From Massilia aquatica (GTDB taxonomy: Bacteria; Pseudomonadota; Gammaproteobacteria; Burkholderiales; Burkholderiaceae_D), in the NCBI RefSeq assembly GCF_011682045.1, contig NZ_VVIW01000004.1, positions 414,014 to 478,013 on the forward strand: a DNA stretch of 64,000 bases, read 5' to 3'. The position numbers and the translations under genes were made by a program. Below the pieces are notes generated by a model. It searched no databases, had not been told where the DNA came from, and was given only the letters and a program-made list of their open reading frames with translations. Position 1 is the stretch's first letter. The number at the start of each line of letters is the position of its first letter. Of the stretch, positions 17,524 through 26,731 are shown one piece after another.

Positions 17524-19095
17524 TTAATCGCCCTGCGCGGGCACCGGGGTTTTCACCGGCACGCTGCCAGCCACGGGCGCCTCCACCACAAGCACCTCGT
17601 TCCACTGCGAATCCGGGCTGAACGAAATGCCGTTCTTGCCGCCCTGCTTGGCCTGGTACATGGCCTGGTCGGCGTCGGCCAGCAAGGCCGGCGCGCCGCG
17701 CATGAAGCCTTCCTTGCCCTTCGCACTGGCCACGCCGATACTGGCCGAAATGCGCACCGGGAAGCCGCCCGCTTCGGTGATCGAACGGATTGCGTCGAGC
17801 GTTTGCTGGGCCACCCGCAGCGCACCATCGCGCCCGGCGACTTCTTCCAGCAAAATCACGAATTCGTCGCCGCCCAGGCGCGCCAGCGCATCTTCCTTGC
17901 GCAGCTTTTCCTGCACCCGCCTGGCCACTTCGCACAGCACCAGGTCGCCGGTGGCGTGCCCGTAGGTGTCGTTGACCGCCTTGAAGCCATCGAGGTCGAT
18001 GAACATGGCCACCACCACGTCGCCGCGCCGCCCTGCCCGCACCAGCGCATGCGCCAGCAGGCGCGTGAGCTCACCGTAATTGATCAATCCGGTCAGGCTG
18101 TCGTGCTGCGCCAGCTGTTTCAGGCGCTCCGACTGCGCTTCCAGCTCCGCGGTGCGCTCGGCCACGCGGTGTTCCAGGGTCTCGTTAGCCGCCTGCAAAC
18201 TGCGATTGACCTCGCCGATGATGCTGTAGCTGCGCACCAGGCGCCGCGCCACGTACATCAGGAGCAGCAGCAGCAGGCCGGAATAGGCAAACAAATACGT
18301 GCGGTAGCGCTGCTTTTCGATCAGCACCTGGTCGAACGAGGTGTCGAACAAGCCGCCCAGCTTTTCCATCGCCTCGGCCGTGCGGCTGTTCGCGATCTGC
18401 ATTTCGAGTTCGTTTTCCAGCTGGCGGTAACGCAGAATCGCGTGCGCATGGCGTCCCAGTTCATCGATGGTGTCGCTCACGCTGTCCGAAAAATCGCCGC
18501 GCAAGGGCTGCATCGAGGCGATCGTGCGTTCGATCTGCGCCGCCAGCGCCGGCGACGGCGCCAGGTTGTAGCGCAGGATGTCGCTCAGCAGGCTATTGAG
18601 TGCGGTATCGAGCGCCACTACGATGCGCCCCGGGACGATGGCTCCTTCGATGCCATTCAACTCGGTCTTCAGGTCGGTGATCGCGGGCGGGAAAAAGATC
18701 AGCGAATTGCGCAGGATCGCGTTCTGGGTCTTGAACTGTTCGACCAGTTCTTCCTTCTTCACCAGCGCGCGCTTGACTTCTTCGAGCGCGTCTTCGGCCT
18801 TCGGGTTGCCGGTCATCGGCAAGGCGGCGGCCAGGCGCAGCTGCAATTGGCGCATGCGCGGCAGCGGGGTCGAGAGCGGGTCGTAGTTGCTGTTCAAGCC
18901 GATGTGCGAGCGCAGGATATTGACGTTCCACTCCGAATCGAGCTTTTCCAGCTCGCGCAGGTTGAGCATGACCCGGTTCTGCGCTTCCAGGTCGACGGCC
19001 TGGGTGCGGTTGAACAGCACCCCCAGCACCACCATCAGCGCGATCAGCAGCAGCAGCGAGGCGATGCGGCGCCAGGAACCGAGCATGGTTCTCAC
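17524..19095 (-). CDS. Diguanylate cyclase with N-terminal DAHL-like sensor domain
   Basis: The 523-residue inner-membrane enzyme makes cyclic di-GMP from GTP. A membrane helix at residues 10-28 and another at 268-284 bracket a helical periplasmic domain of about 240 residues that resembles DAHL ligand-binding domains. A coiled coil (300-325) leads to the GGDEF domain, starting at HDSLTGLINY. GGDEF is at 408-412, and an RxxD inhibitory site (Arg399-Asp402) stands five residues before it, so product feedback is expected. I use the GTG at 19095, which overlaps the TGA of the cytochrome c peroxidase gene (GTGA) and follows GGGAGG. Translational coupling to that gene is likely. Confidence 0.9.
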   Translation of the reverse strand: MRTMLGSWRRIASLLLLIALMVVLGVLFNRTQAVDLEAQNRVMLNLRELEKLDSEWNVNILRSHIGLNSNYDPLSTPLPRMRQLQLRLAAALPMTGNPKAEDALEEVKRALVKKEELVEQFKTQNAILRNSLIFFPPAITDLKTELNGIEGAIVPGRIVVALDTALNSLLSDILRYNLAPSPALAAQIERTIASMQPLRGDFSDSVSDTIDELGRHAHAILRYRQLENELEMQIANSRTAEAMEKLGGLFDTSFDQVLIEKQRYRTYLFAYSGLLLLLLMYVARRLVRSYSIIGEVNRSLQAANETLEHRVAERTAELEAQSERLKQLAQHDSLTGLINYGELTRLLAHALVRAGRRGDVVVAMFIDLDGFKAVNDTYGHATGDLVLCEVARRVQEKLRKEDALARLGGDEFVILLEEVAGRDGALRVAQQTLDAIRSITEAGGFPVRISASIGVASAKGKEGFMRGAPALLADADQAMYQAKQGGKNGISFSPDSQWNEVLVVEAPVAGSVPVKTPVPAQGD

Positions 19096-20099
19096 GGCGC
19101 CCCTCCCGGCTGCACTGCCGGCTGCACTGCCGGCGGCATCGCCGGCGGCTCGGCCGGCACCAGCTTCTCGCCGCTCAGGGTGTGCAGGAAGCGCACGATC
19201 AGATCTTTGTCCTGCTGCGAGGCGGTGCGCCCGAGCTGGTACTTGAACATCAGTTCCACCGCCTGGTCGAGGGTGGCGACCGAGCCGTCATGGAAGTACG
19301 GCGCCGTCAGCGCCACGTTGCGCAGGCCCGGCACGCGGAACACATGGCGGTCGACATTGCGCTTGGTCTCGTGGTAGCGGCCCAGGTCCGTGGCGCTCGT
19401 TTCCAACCCCGGCATCTCGCGCATCGCGCCCAGTTTCTGGAACAGGTTGCCGCCCAGGTTGATGCCCTGGTGGCAGGCCCCGCAACCGAAACTCTTAAAG
19501 CGCAGGTAGCCGCGTTCTTCCTCGGCGCTGATGGCGTTGGCCTCGCCGCGCAGGTAGCGGTCGAAGCGCGAGGGCGTCACCAGCGAGCGCAGATACTGGT
19601 CGAGCGCATCGCGCACGTAGGCCGGGCGCAGGGCGTCGCCGTAGACGTCCTTGAACTGAGCCGCCAGCGCCTCGTCGCGGGTCAGGCGCGCGGCCACCAC
19701 ATCCCAATTGTCGGCAAATACCGCCGGTTTGGCGATGACGTGGTCGAGTAGTTGCTCGACGCCGCTATAGCGCCCGGTCCAGGTCTGGCGAAAGTTGAAA
19801 CTGCTGTTGTAGACGGTGGGCGTGTTAAAGCGCGCCGGTTTGCCGTCCGGGCCAATCGAGATGGCCTTGCCGTCGGCCCCGCCCCGGCGCAGCTGGTGGC
19901 AGGTGGCGCAGCTGTGCGTGTTCCCGCGCGAAAAACGCGGGTCGCGGAACAGGCGTTCGCCGAGCGCGATGCGCGCCGGGTCGCCCACCGCCTGCATGGG
20001 CAGCGGTCGGACTGGCTCATTGACAAGCGCCTGGGCCGCAGCGGAACCTGCCCAGCAGCAGGCGAGCGCGCCGACAGTCCGGCGCAAGGTGGACAGCAT
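19092..20099 (-). CDS. Di-heme cytochrome c peroxidase family protein
   Basis: The 335-residue exported protein has a signal peptide (residues 1-22, cleavage near AAAQA) and two c-type heme sites, Cys64-x-x-Cys67-His68 (CATCH) and Cys206-x-x-Cys209-His210 (CGACH). The pattern FRDPRFSRGNTHSC and PYFHDGSVATLDQAVELM are typical of bacterial di-heme peroxidases, including the MauG-like group. It would reduce hydrogen peroxide or oxidise another protein in the periplasm. GGAGA precedes the chosen ATG at 20099. It lies 31 bases after cca and overlaps the diguanylate cyclase start. Confidence 0.88.
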   Translation of the reverse strand: MLSTLRRTVGALACCWAGSAAAQALVNEPVRPLPMQAVGDPARIALGERLFRDPRFSRGNTHSCATCHQLRRGGADGKAISIGPDGKPARFNTPTVYNSSFNFRQTWTGRYSGVEQLLDHVIAKPAVFADNWDVVAARLTRDEALAAQFKDVYGDALRPAYVRDALDQYLRSLVTPSRFDRYLRGEANAISAEEERGYLRFKSFGCGACHQGINLGGNLFQKLGAMREMPGLETSATDLGRYHETKRNVDRHVFRVPGLRNVALTAPYFHDGSVATLDQAVELMFKYQLGRTASQQDKDLIVRFLHTLSGEKLVPAEPPAMPPAVQPAVQPGGAP

Positions 20100-20130
20100 C
20101 CCGTTTCTCCGTGTCAATGCCAATATCGGA

Positions 20131-21420
20131 TCAAAGAATAGCAGGATTCGTCTCTTCCCTGTCGTCCGCCTGAGCAGGGTCGTCGCCCAGGCGCAGCGCC
20201 GCCTTGACGGCCGAGACGCGCGCGCTGTGCACGGCGTGCGGGATTTGCTGCTTGTTTTCGCCGCAGCGCAGCGCCACTTCGCCGGCGTTGACCGCGCGCG
20301 CCGCGTCCAGGGCGGCCAGCAGGTAGGGCCCCTGCGGATACGGCCGGGTGCGGAAATCGTCTGCCGGTCCGCCATCGCCGCGCCCGCGAAAATCGCATTC
20401 GGCGGCCAGCAGCATCTGCCCGAAGCGGGCCGGTTTGCGGAACGCGTCGCAGCGCTCGAACAGGGTGACCAGGGTATTGGCGCGCAGTTCCCGGGCGCGG
20501 CTGATGTTGCCGTGCTCGCGCGCGGTCATGACGGCCAGGTCGCGGCACTCGCCCGGCACCTTCAGGCGCGCGCAGACGGCCTCGATCAGCGCCAGCCCAA
20601 GCTGCTCGTGGCCGTGGTGGCGCGGCCAGTGCTCGGGCGGGGTGGCGCCCTTGCCCAGGTCGTGCATCAGGGCGGCGAAGCGCACCGGCAGCGCCAAGCC
20701 GCGTTCGGCCGCGTAGTCGACGACCAGCATCATGTGTGCGCCGGTGTCGACTTCGGGATGGTGCAGCGGCGGCTGCGGCACGCCCCACAGGGCGTCCAGT
20801 TCCGGCATGATGCGCGCCAGCGCGCCGCACTCGCGCAGCACGGCCAGCATGCGCGACGGGGTTTGCTCCATCAGGCCGCGCGCCACTTCCTGCCACACGC
20901 GCTCGGCCACCAGGGCGTCGACCTCGCCGGCGGCGACCATGCTGCGCATCAGCGCCAGCGTTTCGGGCGCCACCGTAAAGTCGGGAAAACGCGCCGCGAA
21001 GCGCGCCAGGCGCAGGATGCGCACCGGGTCTTCGGCAAAGGCGTCGGACACATGGCGGAAGATTTTCGCTTGCAGGTCGCGCTGGCCGCCGAAGGGGTCG
21101 GTGATGGCGCCGTCGTCGGCGCGCGCGATCGCGTTGATGGTCAGGTCGCGCCGCACCAGGTCTTCTTCGAGCGTGACGTCGGGCGAGGTGTGGAACACGA
21201 AGCCGCGGTAGCCGGGCGCGGTCTTGCGCTCGGTGCGGGCGAGCGCGTACTCTTCCTGCGTCTTGGGATGCAGGAAGACCGGGAAGTCCTTGCCGACCGG
21301 GCGAAAGCCCGCGGCCAGCATGTCTTCGGGCGTGGCGCCGACCACGATCCAGTCGCGGTCCTGCACCGGCAGGCCCAGGAGGCCGTCGCGCACCGCGCCG
21401 CCCACGATGTATGTTTTCAT
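20131..21420 (-). CDS. cca: Multifunctional CCA tRNA nucleotidyltransferase
   Basis: The 429-residue enzyme adds or repairs the 3'-terminal CCA of tRNAs. The nucleotidyltransferase head shows GGAVRDGLLG (7-16), the metal-binding Asp21-x-Asp23 and the LVRRDLTINAIA motif. A C-terminal HD domain (ALMHDLGKG with downstream HGHEQLG) indicates the long gamma/beta-proteobacterial form that also has phosphatase and 2',3'-cyclic phosphodiesterase activity. It sits in a minus-strand run between GST and the cytochrome c peroxidase, 28 and 31 bases apart. Confidence 0.95.
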   Translation of the reverse strand: MKTYIVGGAVRDGLLGLPVQDRDWIVVGATPEDMLAAGFRPVGKDFPVFLHPKTQEEYALARTERKTAPGYRGFVFHTSPDVTLEEDLVRRDLTINAIARADDGAITDPFGGQRDLQAKIFRHVSDAFAEDPVRILRLARFAARFPDFTVAPETLALMRSMVAAGEVDALVAERVWQEVARGLMEQTPSRMLAVLRECGALARIMPELDALWGVPQPPLHHPEVDTGAHMMLVVDYAAERGLALPVRFAALMHDLGKGATPPEHWPRHHGHEQLGLALIEAVCARLKVPGECRDLAVMTAREHGNISRARELRANTLVTLFERCDAFRKPARFGQMLLAAECDFRGRGDGGPADDFRTRPYPQGPYLLAALDAARAVNAGEVALRCGENKQQIPHAVHSARVSAVKAALRLGDDPAQADDREETNPAIL

Positions 21421-21448
21421 GCTGAAGATGGTGTTGACTAAAACGCTA

Positions 21449-22171
21449 TTATGGCTTGCCGCGGATTTCTTCGTCGTGGTGGGCGGCGATGTCGGTTTCG
21501 GCCAGCGCTTCGCGCACCCAGCGCGCCACCGCCGGGTGGGCCTGGATGCGCTCGCAGTAGGCTTGCAGGGCCGGCGCCAGCGCCACGCCGTAAATTTTAA
21601 AGCGCATCACCACCGGCGCGAAAAACGCGTCGGCGATCGAAAAGTCGCCGAACAAGAACTGGTGGTGGCCAAAGCGCGACAGGCACTCTTCCCAGATCTC
21701 GCTGATGCGGCCGATGTCGCCCTGCGCGCCGGGGGTGCGCCCGCGCCCCGGAAGGCTCATGCGGATATTCATCGACATCGCGCTGCGCAAATCGGCAAAG
21801 CCGCTGTGCATTTCGGCCGTGACCGAACGCGCCATCGCGCGCGCCGCCACGTCCTGCGGCCACATGTGCTTTTCCGGGAACTGCTCGGCCAGGTATTCGC
21901 AGATCGACAGGCTGTCCCAGATGGTCATGTCGCCGGCCACCAGCACCGGCACCCGGCCCGCGCCCGAATACTCGGCGATGCGCGCCGAGGTATCGGGCTG
22001 GTCGAGCAGCACGCGCACTTCGTTGAAGGCAATGCCGAAGGCGGTGGCCGCCACCCACGGCCGCATCGACCAGGACGAATAATTCTTGTTGCCGATGATG
22101 AGCGTCAGGCCGGCCTTTTTGGCGTCGTCCAGCGTTTGCGAGAGGGTCGGATCGAGTTCGGTGGTTTGCAT
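21449..22171 (-). CDS. Glutathione S-transferase family protein
   Basis: The 240-residue protein has an N-terminal thioredoxin-like domain (LTLIIGNKNYSSWSMRPWVA, with SSWSMR at the usual active-site turn), the cis-Pro segment GRVPVLV and the glutathione-binding WDSLSICEYLAE. The all-helical C-terminal domain includes FGDFSIADAFFAPVV, which matches the conserved N-capping box of GSTs. The class and substrate cannot be told. It stands 29 bases after the NDUFA9-like gene and 28 before cca. Confidence 0.88.
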   Translation of the reverse strand: MQTTELDPTLSQTLDDAKKAGLTLIIGNKNYSSWSMRPWVAATAFGIAFNEVRVLLDQPDTSARIAEYSGAGRVPVLVAGDMTIWDSLSICEYLAEQFPEKHMWPQDVAARAMARSVTAEMHSGFADLRSAMSMNIRMSLPGRGRTPGAQGDIGRISEIWEECLSRFGHHQFLFGDFSIADAFFAPVVMRFKIYGVALAPALQAYCERIQAHPAVARWVREALAETDIAAHHDEEIRGKP

Positions 22172-22200
22172 GGTGTCGCTTTCCGCAGAAAATGAAGGAA

Positions 22201-23163
22201 TCAGCGCCCGGCGCGGGCGCGGTAGTCGTCGAAGCGCTCGTGCGGCGCCAGGTAGCGCGGCGCCACCGCTTCGAGCGCGCGCAGCTGCAGGCCGAGGGCG
22301 GCGGCGGTGGTGGCCTGGATGGCCGGATCGACCACGTTATCGACCTGCATCGAGTCGAGGTTGTCGCGGCTGATCACCGGCTCGCCCGGCAGCAGTTCGA
22401 ACAGCGCCGCCTGCAGGCGCGCCAGCGGATCGGGAATGCCGAATACCGGACGCGCATGGCCGGCGTAGCGCCCGGCCAGGCGCACCAGTTCGGCCAGCGA
22501 ATAAATCTGCGGCCCGCCCAGCGAATACACCTGGTGGCGCGTTTTCAGGTCGCCCAGCGCATGCACAAAAGCGTCGGCCACGTCGCCCACGTAGATCGGC
22601 TGGAAATCGGTGGCGGCGCCGGCCAGTGGAATGAACGGCAGCCACTTCTGCATGCGCGCGAAGGTGTTAAGAAAACTGTCGCCCTCGCCGAACACCACCG
22701 ACGGGCGGAAGATCGTGGCCGCCACCGAGGCTTCGGCGCGCGCGGCTACCTCGCCGTCGGCCTTGGAGCGCTGGTACATCGAGGGGCCGTCGGCGGCCGC
22801 GCCCAGGGCGCTCATGTGCAGGTAGCGCGTGACGCCGGTGGCGGCGCAGGCGGCCACGATGCGGCGCGGCAGCTCGACGTGGGCGCGCTTGAAGTCGGGG
22901 CCATACGGCTGGCCGCGGCGCGAATGCAGCACGCCGACCAGGTTGATGGCGGCGTCGGCCCCGTCCAGCAGGCGGCGCAGGGTGGCGTCGTCAGCGACGT
23001 TGGCGCCGACCACATCGACGCGCGGCAAAAAGATCAGGTGCCGGGCGCGCTCGGCGCGGCGGGTCGGCACGATGACGCGCGCGCCCTCCTGCGACAGGCG
23101 CGCCACCAGATGGCTGCCGATGAAACCGGAGCCGCCAAATACCACTACCGTCATCTCTTTCAT
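22201..23163 (-). CDS. Complex I NDUFA9-like NAD(P)-binding protein (extended SDR)
   Basis: The 320-residue protein starts with a Rossmann motif GGSGFIG at residues 10-16 and shows the atypical SDR pattern of the NDUFA9 group (VARLSQEGARVIVPTRR, INLVGVLHSRRGQ, VYSLGGPQIYSL). In bacteria such proteins are often encoded near respiratory or envelope genes, but their role is not settled. I chose the ATG at 23163 with AAGG six bases upstream; an earlier in-frame start would lie inside the transglycosylase gene. It is 31 bases after that gene in the same run. Confidence 0.85.
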   Translation of the reverse strand: MKEMTVVVFGGSGFIGSHLVARLSQEGARVIVPTRRAERARHLIFLPRVDVVGANVADDATLRRLLDGADAAINLVGVLHSRRGQPYGPDFKRAHVELPRRIVAACAATGVTRYLHMSALGAAADGPSMYQRSKADGEVAARAEASVAATIFRPSVVFGEGDSFLNTFARMQKWLPFIPLAGAATDFQPIYVGDVADAFVHALGDLKTRHQVYSLGGPQIYSLAELVRLAGRYAGHARPVFGIPDPLARLQAALFELLPGEPVISRDNLDSMQVDNVVDPAIQATTAAALGLQLRALEAVAPRYLAPHERFDDYRARAGR

Positions 23164-23194
23164 CGTGCACCTTCCTTCTGTGCCAGGAGGCGCA

Positions 23195-25141
23195 TCAAGG
23201 CAGGTCGTTGCCCTGGGCGCTGCGCGGCGTGATTTTGCCAAGACGCGCCTTGAGCGACTGCGGCTTGTTCTCGAACAGCGCGGCGTAGTTGGTCGCGTTG
23301 GACATCACATTCTTCACATAGATCCGGGTTTCCATATAGGGAATCGACTCGGCGAAGATGGCCCCTTCCATCGGCTCGGCCAGCTTGCCGCGCCAGTTGC
23401 GCATGCGTCCCGGTCCGGCGTTGTAGGCGGCCGTGGCCAGGGTTTGCGAGCCGTCGGCGTTGTCGAGCACCATGCTCATGTAGTTGGCCCCCAGCAGGAT
23501 GTTGGTGCGCACGTCGGTCAGCTTGCCCTTGACGTAGTCGCCCAGGCCGATCTTGCGCGCCACCCAGGCGCCGGTAGCGGGCATGACCTGCATCAGGCCC
23601 GAGGCGCCGACGTTCGACTGCGCATCCATGATGAAGCGCGATTCCTGGCGGATCAGGCCATACACCCAGGCCCGGTCCAGGCCGAGCTGCTGCGCGGTCG
23701 GGTGCAGGATGTCGTTGTGCGGCGCCGGGAAGCGCTGGGTGTAGTCGAACTGGGTGCGGGTGCGGTCCGACGTGTTGACCATGCGGTCGAGGATCTGGTT
23801 CTGGCGCGCGAATTCGGCGGCCGCCAGCAGTTCGCGTTCGCTGAACTTGCGCAGCTCCCAGTTCCACTCGCGCGTGCCTTCCAGGCGCAGGCGCAGGCTG
23901 AAGAACTTGAGCGCGCGGCGCAGGCCGGGGTTGCCGGCCATGGGCGCCATTTCCTCGGGCGTGAGGGCCGGGCCCGGCGGCGGGATCGAAATGAGCTGGC
24001 CCAGTTCTTCCAGCGCCAGCTGACCATAGAAGCTGTTCTGGTCGGCGATGCGCTGGTACAGGGCCACGGCCTGGTCGTGGGCACCGTGTTCGGCCTGCAG
24101 TGCGCGGCCGAGCCAGTAAGTCCACACCGGTTGCGCGCGCATCGGCGCGGGCATCGCGTCGATGGTGGCCTTGACGGTTTTCCAGTCGGCGCGGCGCAGG
24201 GCGATGCGGGCTTTCCACTGGATCTGTTCGGCCGTGAGCGGCGCACCGGCGCTCTTTTGCCAGTATTCGTAGGCTTCGGGAGCGAGCGTGAGCGAGGCGG
24301 CGTGCGCAATGCCGGCCCAGCCGATGGCCTGTTCCTGGGGCGACAGGCGCGGCGCGTTCTTGTTCAGGGCCACCACGGCCAGGTTCTGGCTGGTGCGCGC
24401 CATGCGCGCCACCGCCATCAAGTAGATTTCGTGGTCGGCGCGGCTCTCGCCGATACCGCGCGCCATGGCCAGCGCCGGCAGGTCGACCGCCTGGGTCGCG
24501 TGCAGTTCCGACACGCCGAGCAGCGCGGCGATGCGTTTGGCCGGGCCGGTCGCGCGGGTTTCGCCGGCCAGGCGCAGCTGGGCCAGCAAGTCGTTGGCAT
24601 CGAACTGGCCGGACTGGGCCAGGGTGGAAATGAGCGAGCCGCAGGCGTCGCCATAGCCGGGCGGATTGGCCAGCAGCGCGCGCGCGTCCTCCGCCACTTT
24701 CTCGCCGCGCGCCACGCGCGACATGAGGGCGTAGCACTTGACCTGGGTGTCGTCGTTGAGCACGAACAGCGGGTATTGCTGGTCGAAATTGGCCCAGTCG
24801 CGCGCGCGGCCCAGTTCCAGCAGCCAGTCATTGCGCAGGCGGTCGGCGATGGCCAGGCCCTGGTAGCGCTTGAGGAAATCGCGGAATTCATCGGCGGACG
24901 CCACCCGCGCCCGGGTTTTGAGCCGATAATAATCGACATACGAGGGCACCGGATAGTTTTGCAGGCGCGCGGCGTAGGCGTTGGCCTTGGCGGCATCGTC
25001 CTGGCGCGCGGCTTCGCGCAGCAGCAGGAAGGTATCGTCATCGGCGCGCGGGTCGTACGGGGGCGCGCTCGTCTGGGCGTACGCTGGGATCAGGCAGGCT
25101 CCGGCGGCAATCGCGAAGGCAAACAATTTCGGCAGGAACAT
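23195..25141 (-). CDS. Periplasmic lytic murein transglycosylase (Slt70-like)
   Basis: The 648-residue protein has a signal peptide (residues 1-22, AYAQ) and a long helical, superhelical middle region as in Slt70. The C-terminal lysozyme-like domain has the catalytic Glu near residue 500 in LIRQESRFIMDAQSNVGA, the motif SGLMQVMPATG and the late AAYNAGPGR. It cleaves peptidoglycan glycan strands with formation of 1,6-anhydro ends. An alternative in-frame ATG at 25159 adds six residues. I prefer 25141, preceded by GGAGAG at a somewhat long spacing. It heads the six-gene minus-strand run and is divergent from the cyclo-ligase gene. Confidence 0.88.
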   Translation of the reverse strand: MFLPKLFAFAIAAGACLIPAYAQTSAPPYDPRADDDTFLLLREAARQDDAAKANAYAARLQNYPVPSYVDYYRLKTRARVASADEFRDFLKRYQGLAIADRLRNDWLLELGRARDWANFDQQYPLFVLNDDTQVKCYALMSRVARGEKVAEDARALLANPPGYGDACGSLISTLAQSGQFDANDLLAQLRLAGETRATGPAKRIAALLGVSELHATQAVDLPALAMARGIGESRADHEIYLMAVARMARTSQNLAVVALNKNAPRLSPQEQAIGWAGIAHAASLTLAPEAYEYWQKSAGAPLTAEQIQWKARIALRRADWKTVKATIDAMPAPMRAQPVWTYWLGRALQAEHGAHDQAVALYQRIADQNSFYGQLALEELGQLISIPPPGPALTPEEMAPMAGNPGLRRALKFFSLRLRLEGTREWNWELRKFSERELLAAAEFARQNQILDRMVNTSDRTRTQFDYTQRFPAPHNDILHPTAQQLGLDRAWVYGLIRQESRFIMDAQSNVGASGLMQVMPATGAWVARKIGLGDYVKGKLTDVRTNILLGANYMSMVLDNADGSQTLATAAYNAGPGRMRNWRGKLAEPMEGAIFAESIPYMETRIYVKNVMSNATNYAALFENKPQSLKARLGKITPRSAQGNDLP

Positions 25142-25177
25142 CTGAATGCAACTCTCCATTGATACTTCATTTAACAC

Positions 25178-25804
25178 ATGACCGGCGAACCTAGAATACC
25201 ATGCGGGCATGCCGCGCAGCCAGCATCGGCGCACGCAAATGATGCAATCGCACATATTGTCGACAAGGCAAGCTTGCGCGCCGCCCTCAAGGCGGCCCGG
25301 CGCGCGCGCGATCCGCTGGAAAAGGCGCGCCTGGACGCCCTGATCGGGGCGCGCGTGCTGGCGTGGTGGCGCAGTCACAGTGCGAGAGGTACGGAGCCGG
25401 TGTTGGGGGTGTACTGGCCGCTGCGGGGCGAGCCGGATTTGCAGCCGGTCTATCTTGCGCTGGCCGGCGCGGGGGTGCGGCTGGCGCTGCCGCTGGTGGT
25501 GGCGCCCGATTGCGCGCTGGCGTTCGTGGAGTGGGTGCCGGGCGAGGCCATGGTCAGCGACCGCATGGGGGTGGCGGTGCCGGCGGTGCAAAGGGTGGTC
25601 GGCAGGCCGGACGTGCTGCTGGTGCCGTGTCTGGGATTTACGGCGGAGCGCTTCAGGCTGGGGTATGGCGGGGGGTATTACGACCGCACCCTGGAAAAGG
25701 AGCCGAGGCCGGTGACAGTGGGGGTGGCGTATGCGGGGGAGCGGGTGGCGTTTGCCGCAGGCCAGCATGATGTGGCGCTGGATGTGGTGCTGACGGAGGG
25801 GTAA
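25178..25804 (+). CDS. 5-formyltetrahydrofolate cyclo-ligase
   Basis: The 208-residue enzyme converts 5-formyl-THF to 5,10-methenyl-THF with ATP. Characteristic segments are the N-terminal DKASLRAALKAARRA, the central YWPLRGEPD and RLALPLV, and the C-terminal glycine-rich RLGYGGGYYDRTL. The first 30 residues are less conserved and may reflect a start further upstream than the true one, though no internal ATG fits better. It is divergent from the transglycosylase gene, only 36 bases apart, and convergent with metF. Confidence 0.88.
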   Translation: MTGEPRIPCGHAAQPASAHANDAIAHIVDKASLRAALKAARRARDPLEKARLDALIGARVLAWWRSHSARGTEPVLGVYWPLRGEPDLQPVYLALAGAGVRLALPLVVAPDCALAFVEWVPGEAMVSDRMGVAVPAVQRVVGRPDVLLVPCLGFTAERFRLGYGGGYYDRTLEKEPRPVTVGVAYAGERVAFAAGQHDVALDVVLTEG

Positions 25805-25830
25805 TCGCTCCCTTGCGTTACTGACCTATG

Positions 25831-25864
25831 ATCCGTCTTCCCCGCGCAGGCGGGGAAGACGGAT
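25831..25864. repeat. REP-like palindrome, copy 2
   Basis: The perfect 15-base inverted repeat ATCCGTCTTCCCCGC / GCGGGGAAGACGGAT with loop GCAG lies between the convergent cyclo-ligase and metF genes. It shares the core CCCGCGCAGGCGGG with 9607-9637 and could terminate both transcripts. Confidence 0.8.
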
Positions 25865-25897
25865 CAGACTCAAGCGCGACAATCAAATATCGATGAC

Positions 25898-26731
25898 TCA
25901 AGCAGCCTTCAAGCGCTCCCACAAGGCCGTCGTCGGCACGGCCTGGTTCATGCTGTAAAAATGCAAGCCCGGTGCGCCGCCGGCGAGCAAGCGTTCGCAC
26001 AGCTGCGTCACCACATCGAGCCCAAATGCCTTGATCGACGCGCTATCATCGCCAAAACTGGCCAACTTCAAGCGCACCCAACGCGGAATTTCTGCACCGC
26101 ACATGTCCGAAAACCGCATCAACTGCGTGTAATTGGTAATCGGCATGATCCCCGCCACGACGGGAATATCGATGCCCAGCTTGCGGGTCTGGTCCATGAA
26201 CGCAAAATACGCATCGGCGTTGTAAAAATACTGGGTAATCGCGGCATTCGCGCCGGCCTGCACCTTGCGCGCGAAATTCTGCAAGTCATCCTGCGGCGAA
26301 CGGGCCTGGGGATGGACTTCCGGATACGCCGCCACTTCGATATGAAACCAGTCGCCCGTCTCGGCCCGGATGAACTCGACCAGTTCGCTGGCATAGCGCA
26401 GTTCGCCCGCACCGCCGTAGCCGCTTGGCAAGTCGCCGCGCAAGGCCACCAGGCGCTTGATCCCATGCGACTGGAACTGTTTCAGGATGGCCCGGATCGA
26501 TTCGCGCGAGGCCCCCACGCACGACAGGTGGGGAGCGGCCTGGTGGCCCTCGCCGAGGATCTCGACGACCGTGTCGAGCGTGCCCTGCTGCGTGCTGCCG
26601 CCGGCGCCAAAGGTCACCGAGAAATATTTAGGTTGCAGCAGCGCCAGTTTGGCGCGTGCCACACGCAGCTTGTCCGCCCCTTCGGGCGTCTTGGGCGGAT
26701 AGAATTCAATGCTGAAGTCAGGAGTTGCCAT
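25898..26731 (-). CDS. metF: Methylenetetrahydrofolate reductase
   Basis: The 277-residue flavoenzyme reduces 5,10-methylene-THF to 5-methyl-THF for methionine synthesis. The N-terminal FSIEFYPPKTPEG carries the catalytic Glu (Glu9), ALRGDLPSGYG carries the flavin-contacting Asp, and ITQYFYNADAY and AGIMPITNY match the family. The chosen ATG at 26731 gives the standard N-terminus. It lies inside the end of the preceding membrane protein gene (14-base overlap), and the bases before it (CTCCTCAAAAAAG) contain no Shine-Dalgarno sequence, so translation probably depends on coupling. Confidence 0.93.
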   Translation of the reverse strand: MATPDFSIEFYPPKTPEGADKLRVARAKLALLQPKYFSVTFGAGGSTQQGTLDTVVEILGEGHQAAPHLSCVGASRESIRAILKQFQSHGIKRLVALRGDLPSGYGGAGELRYASELVEFIRAETGDWFHIEVAAYPEVHPQARSPQDDLQNFARKVQAGANAAITQYFYNADAYFAFMDQTRKLGIDIPVVAGIMPITNYTQLMRFSDMCGAEIPRWVRLKLASFGDDSASIKAFGLDVVTQLCERLLAGGAPGLHFYSMNQAVPTTALWERLKAA

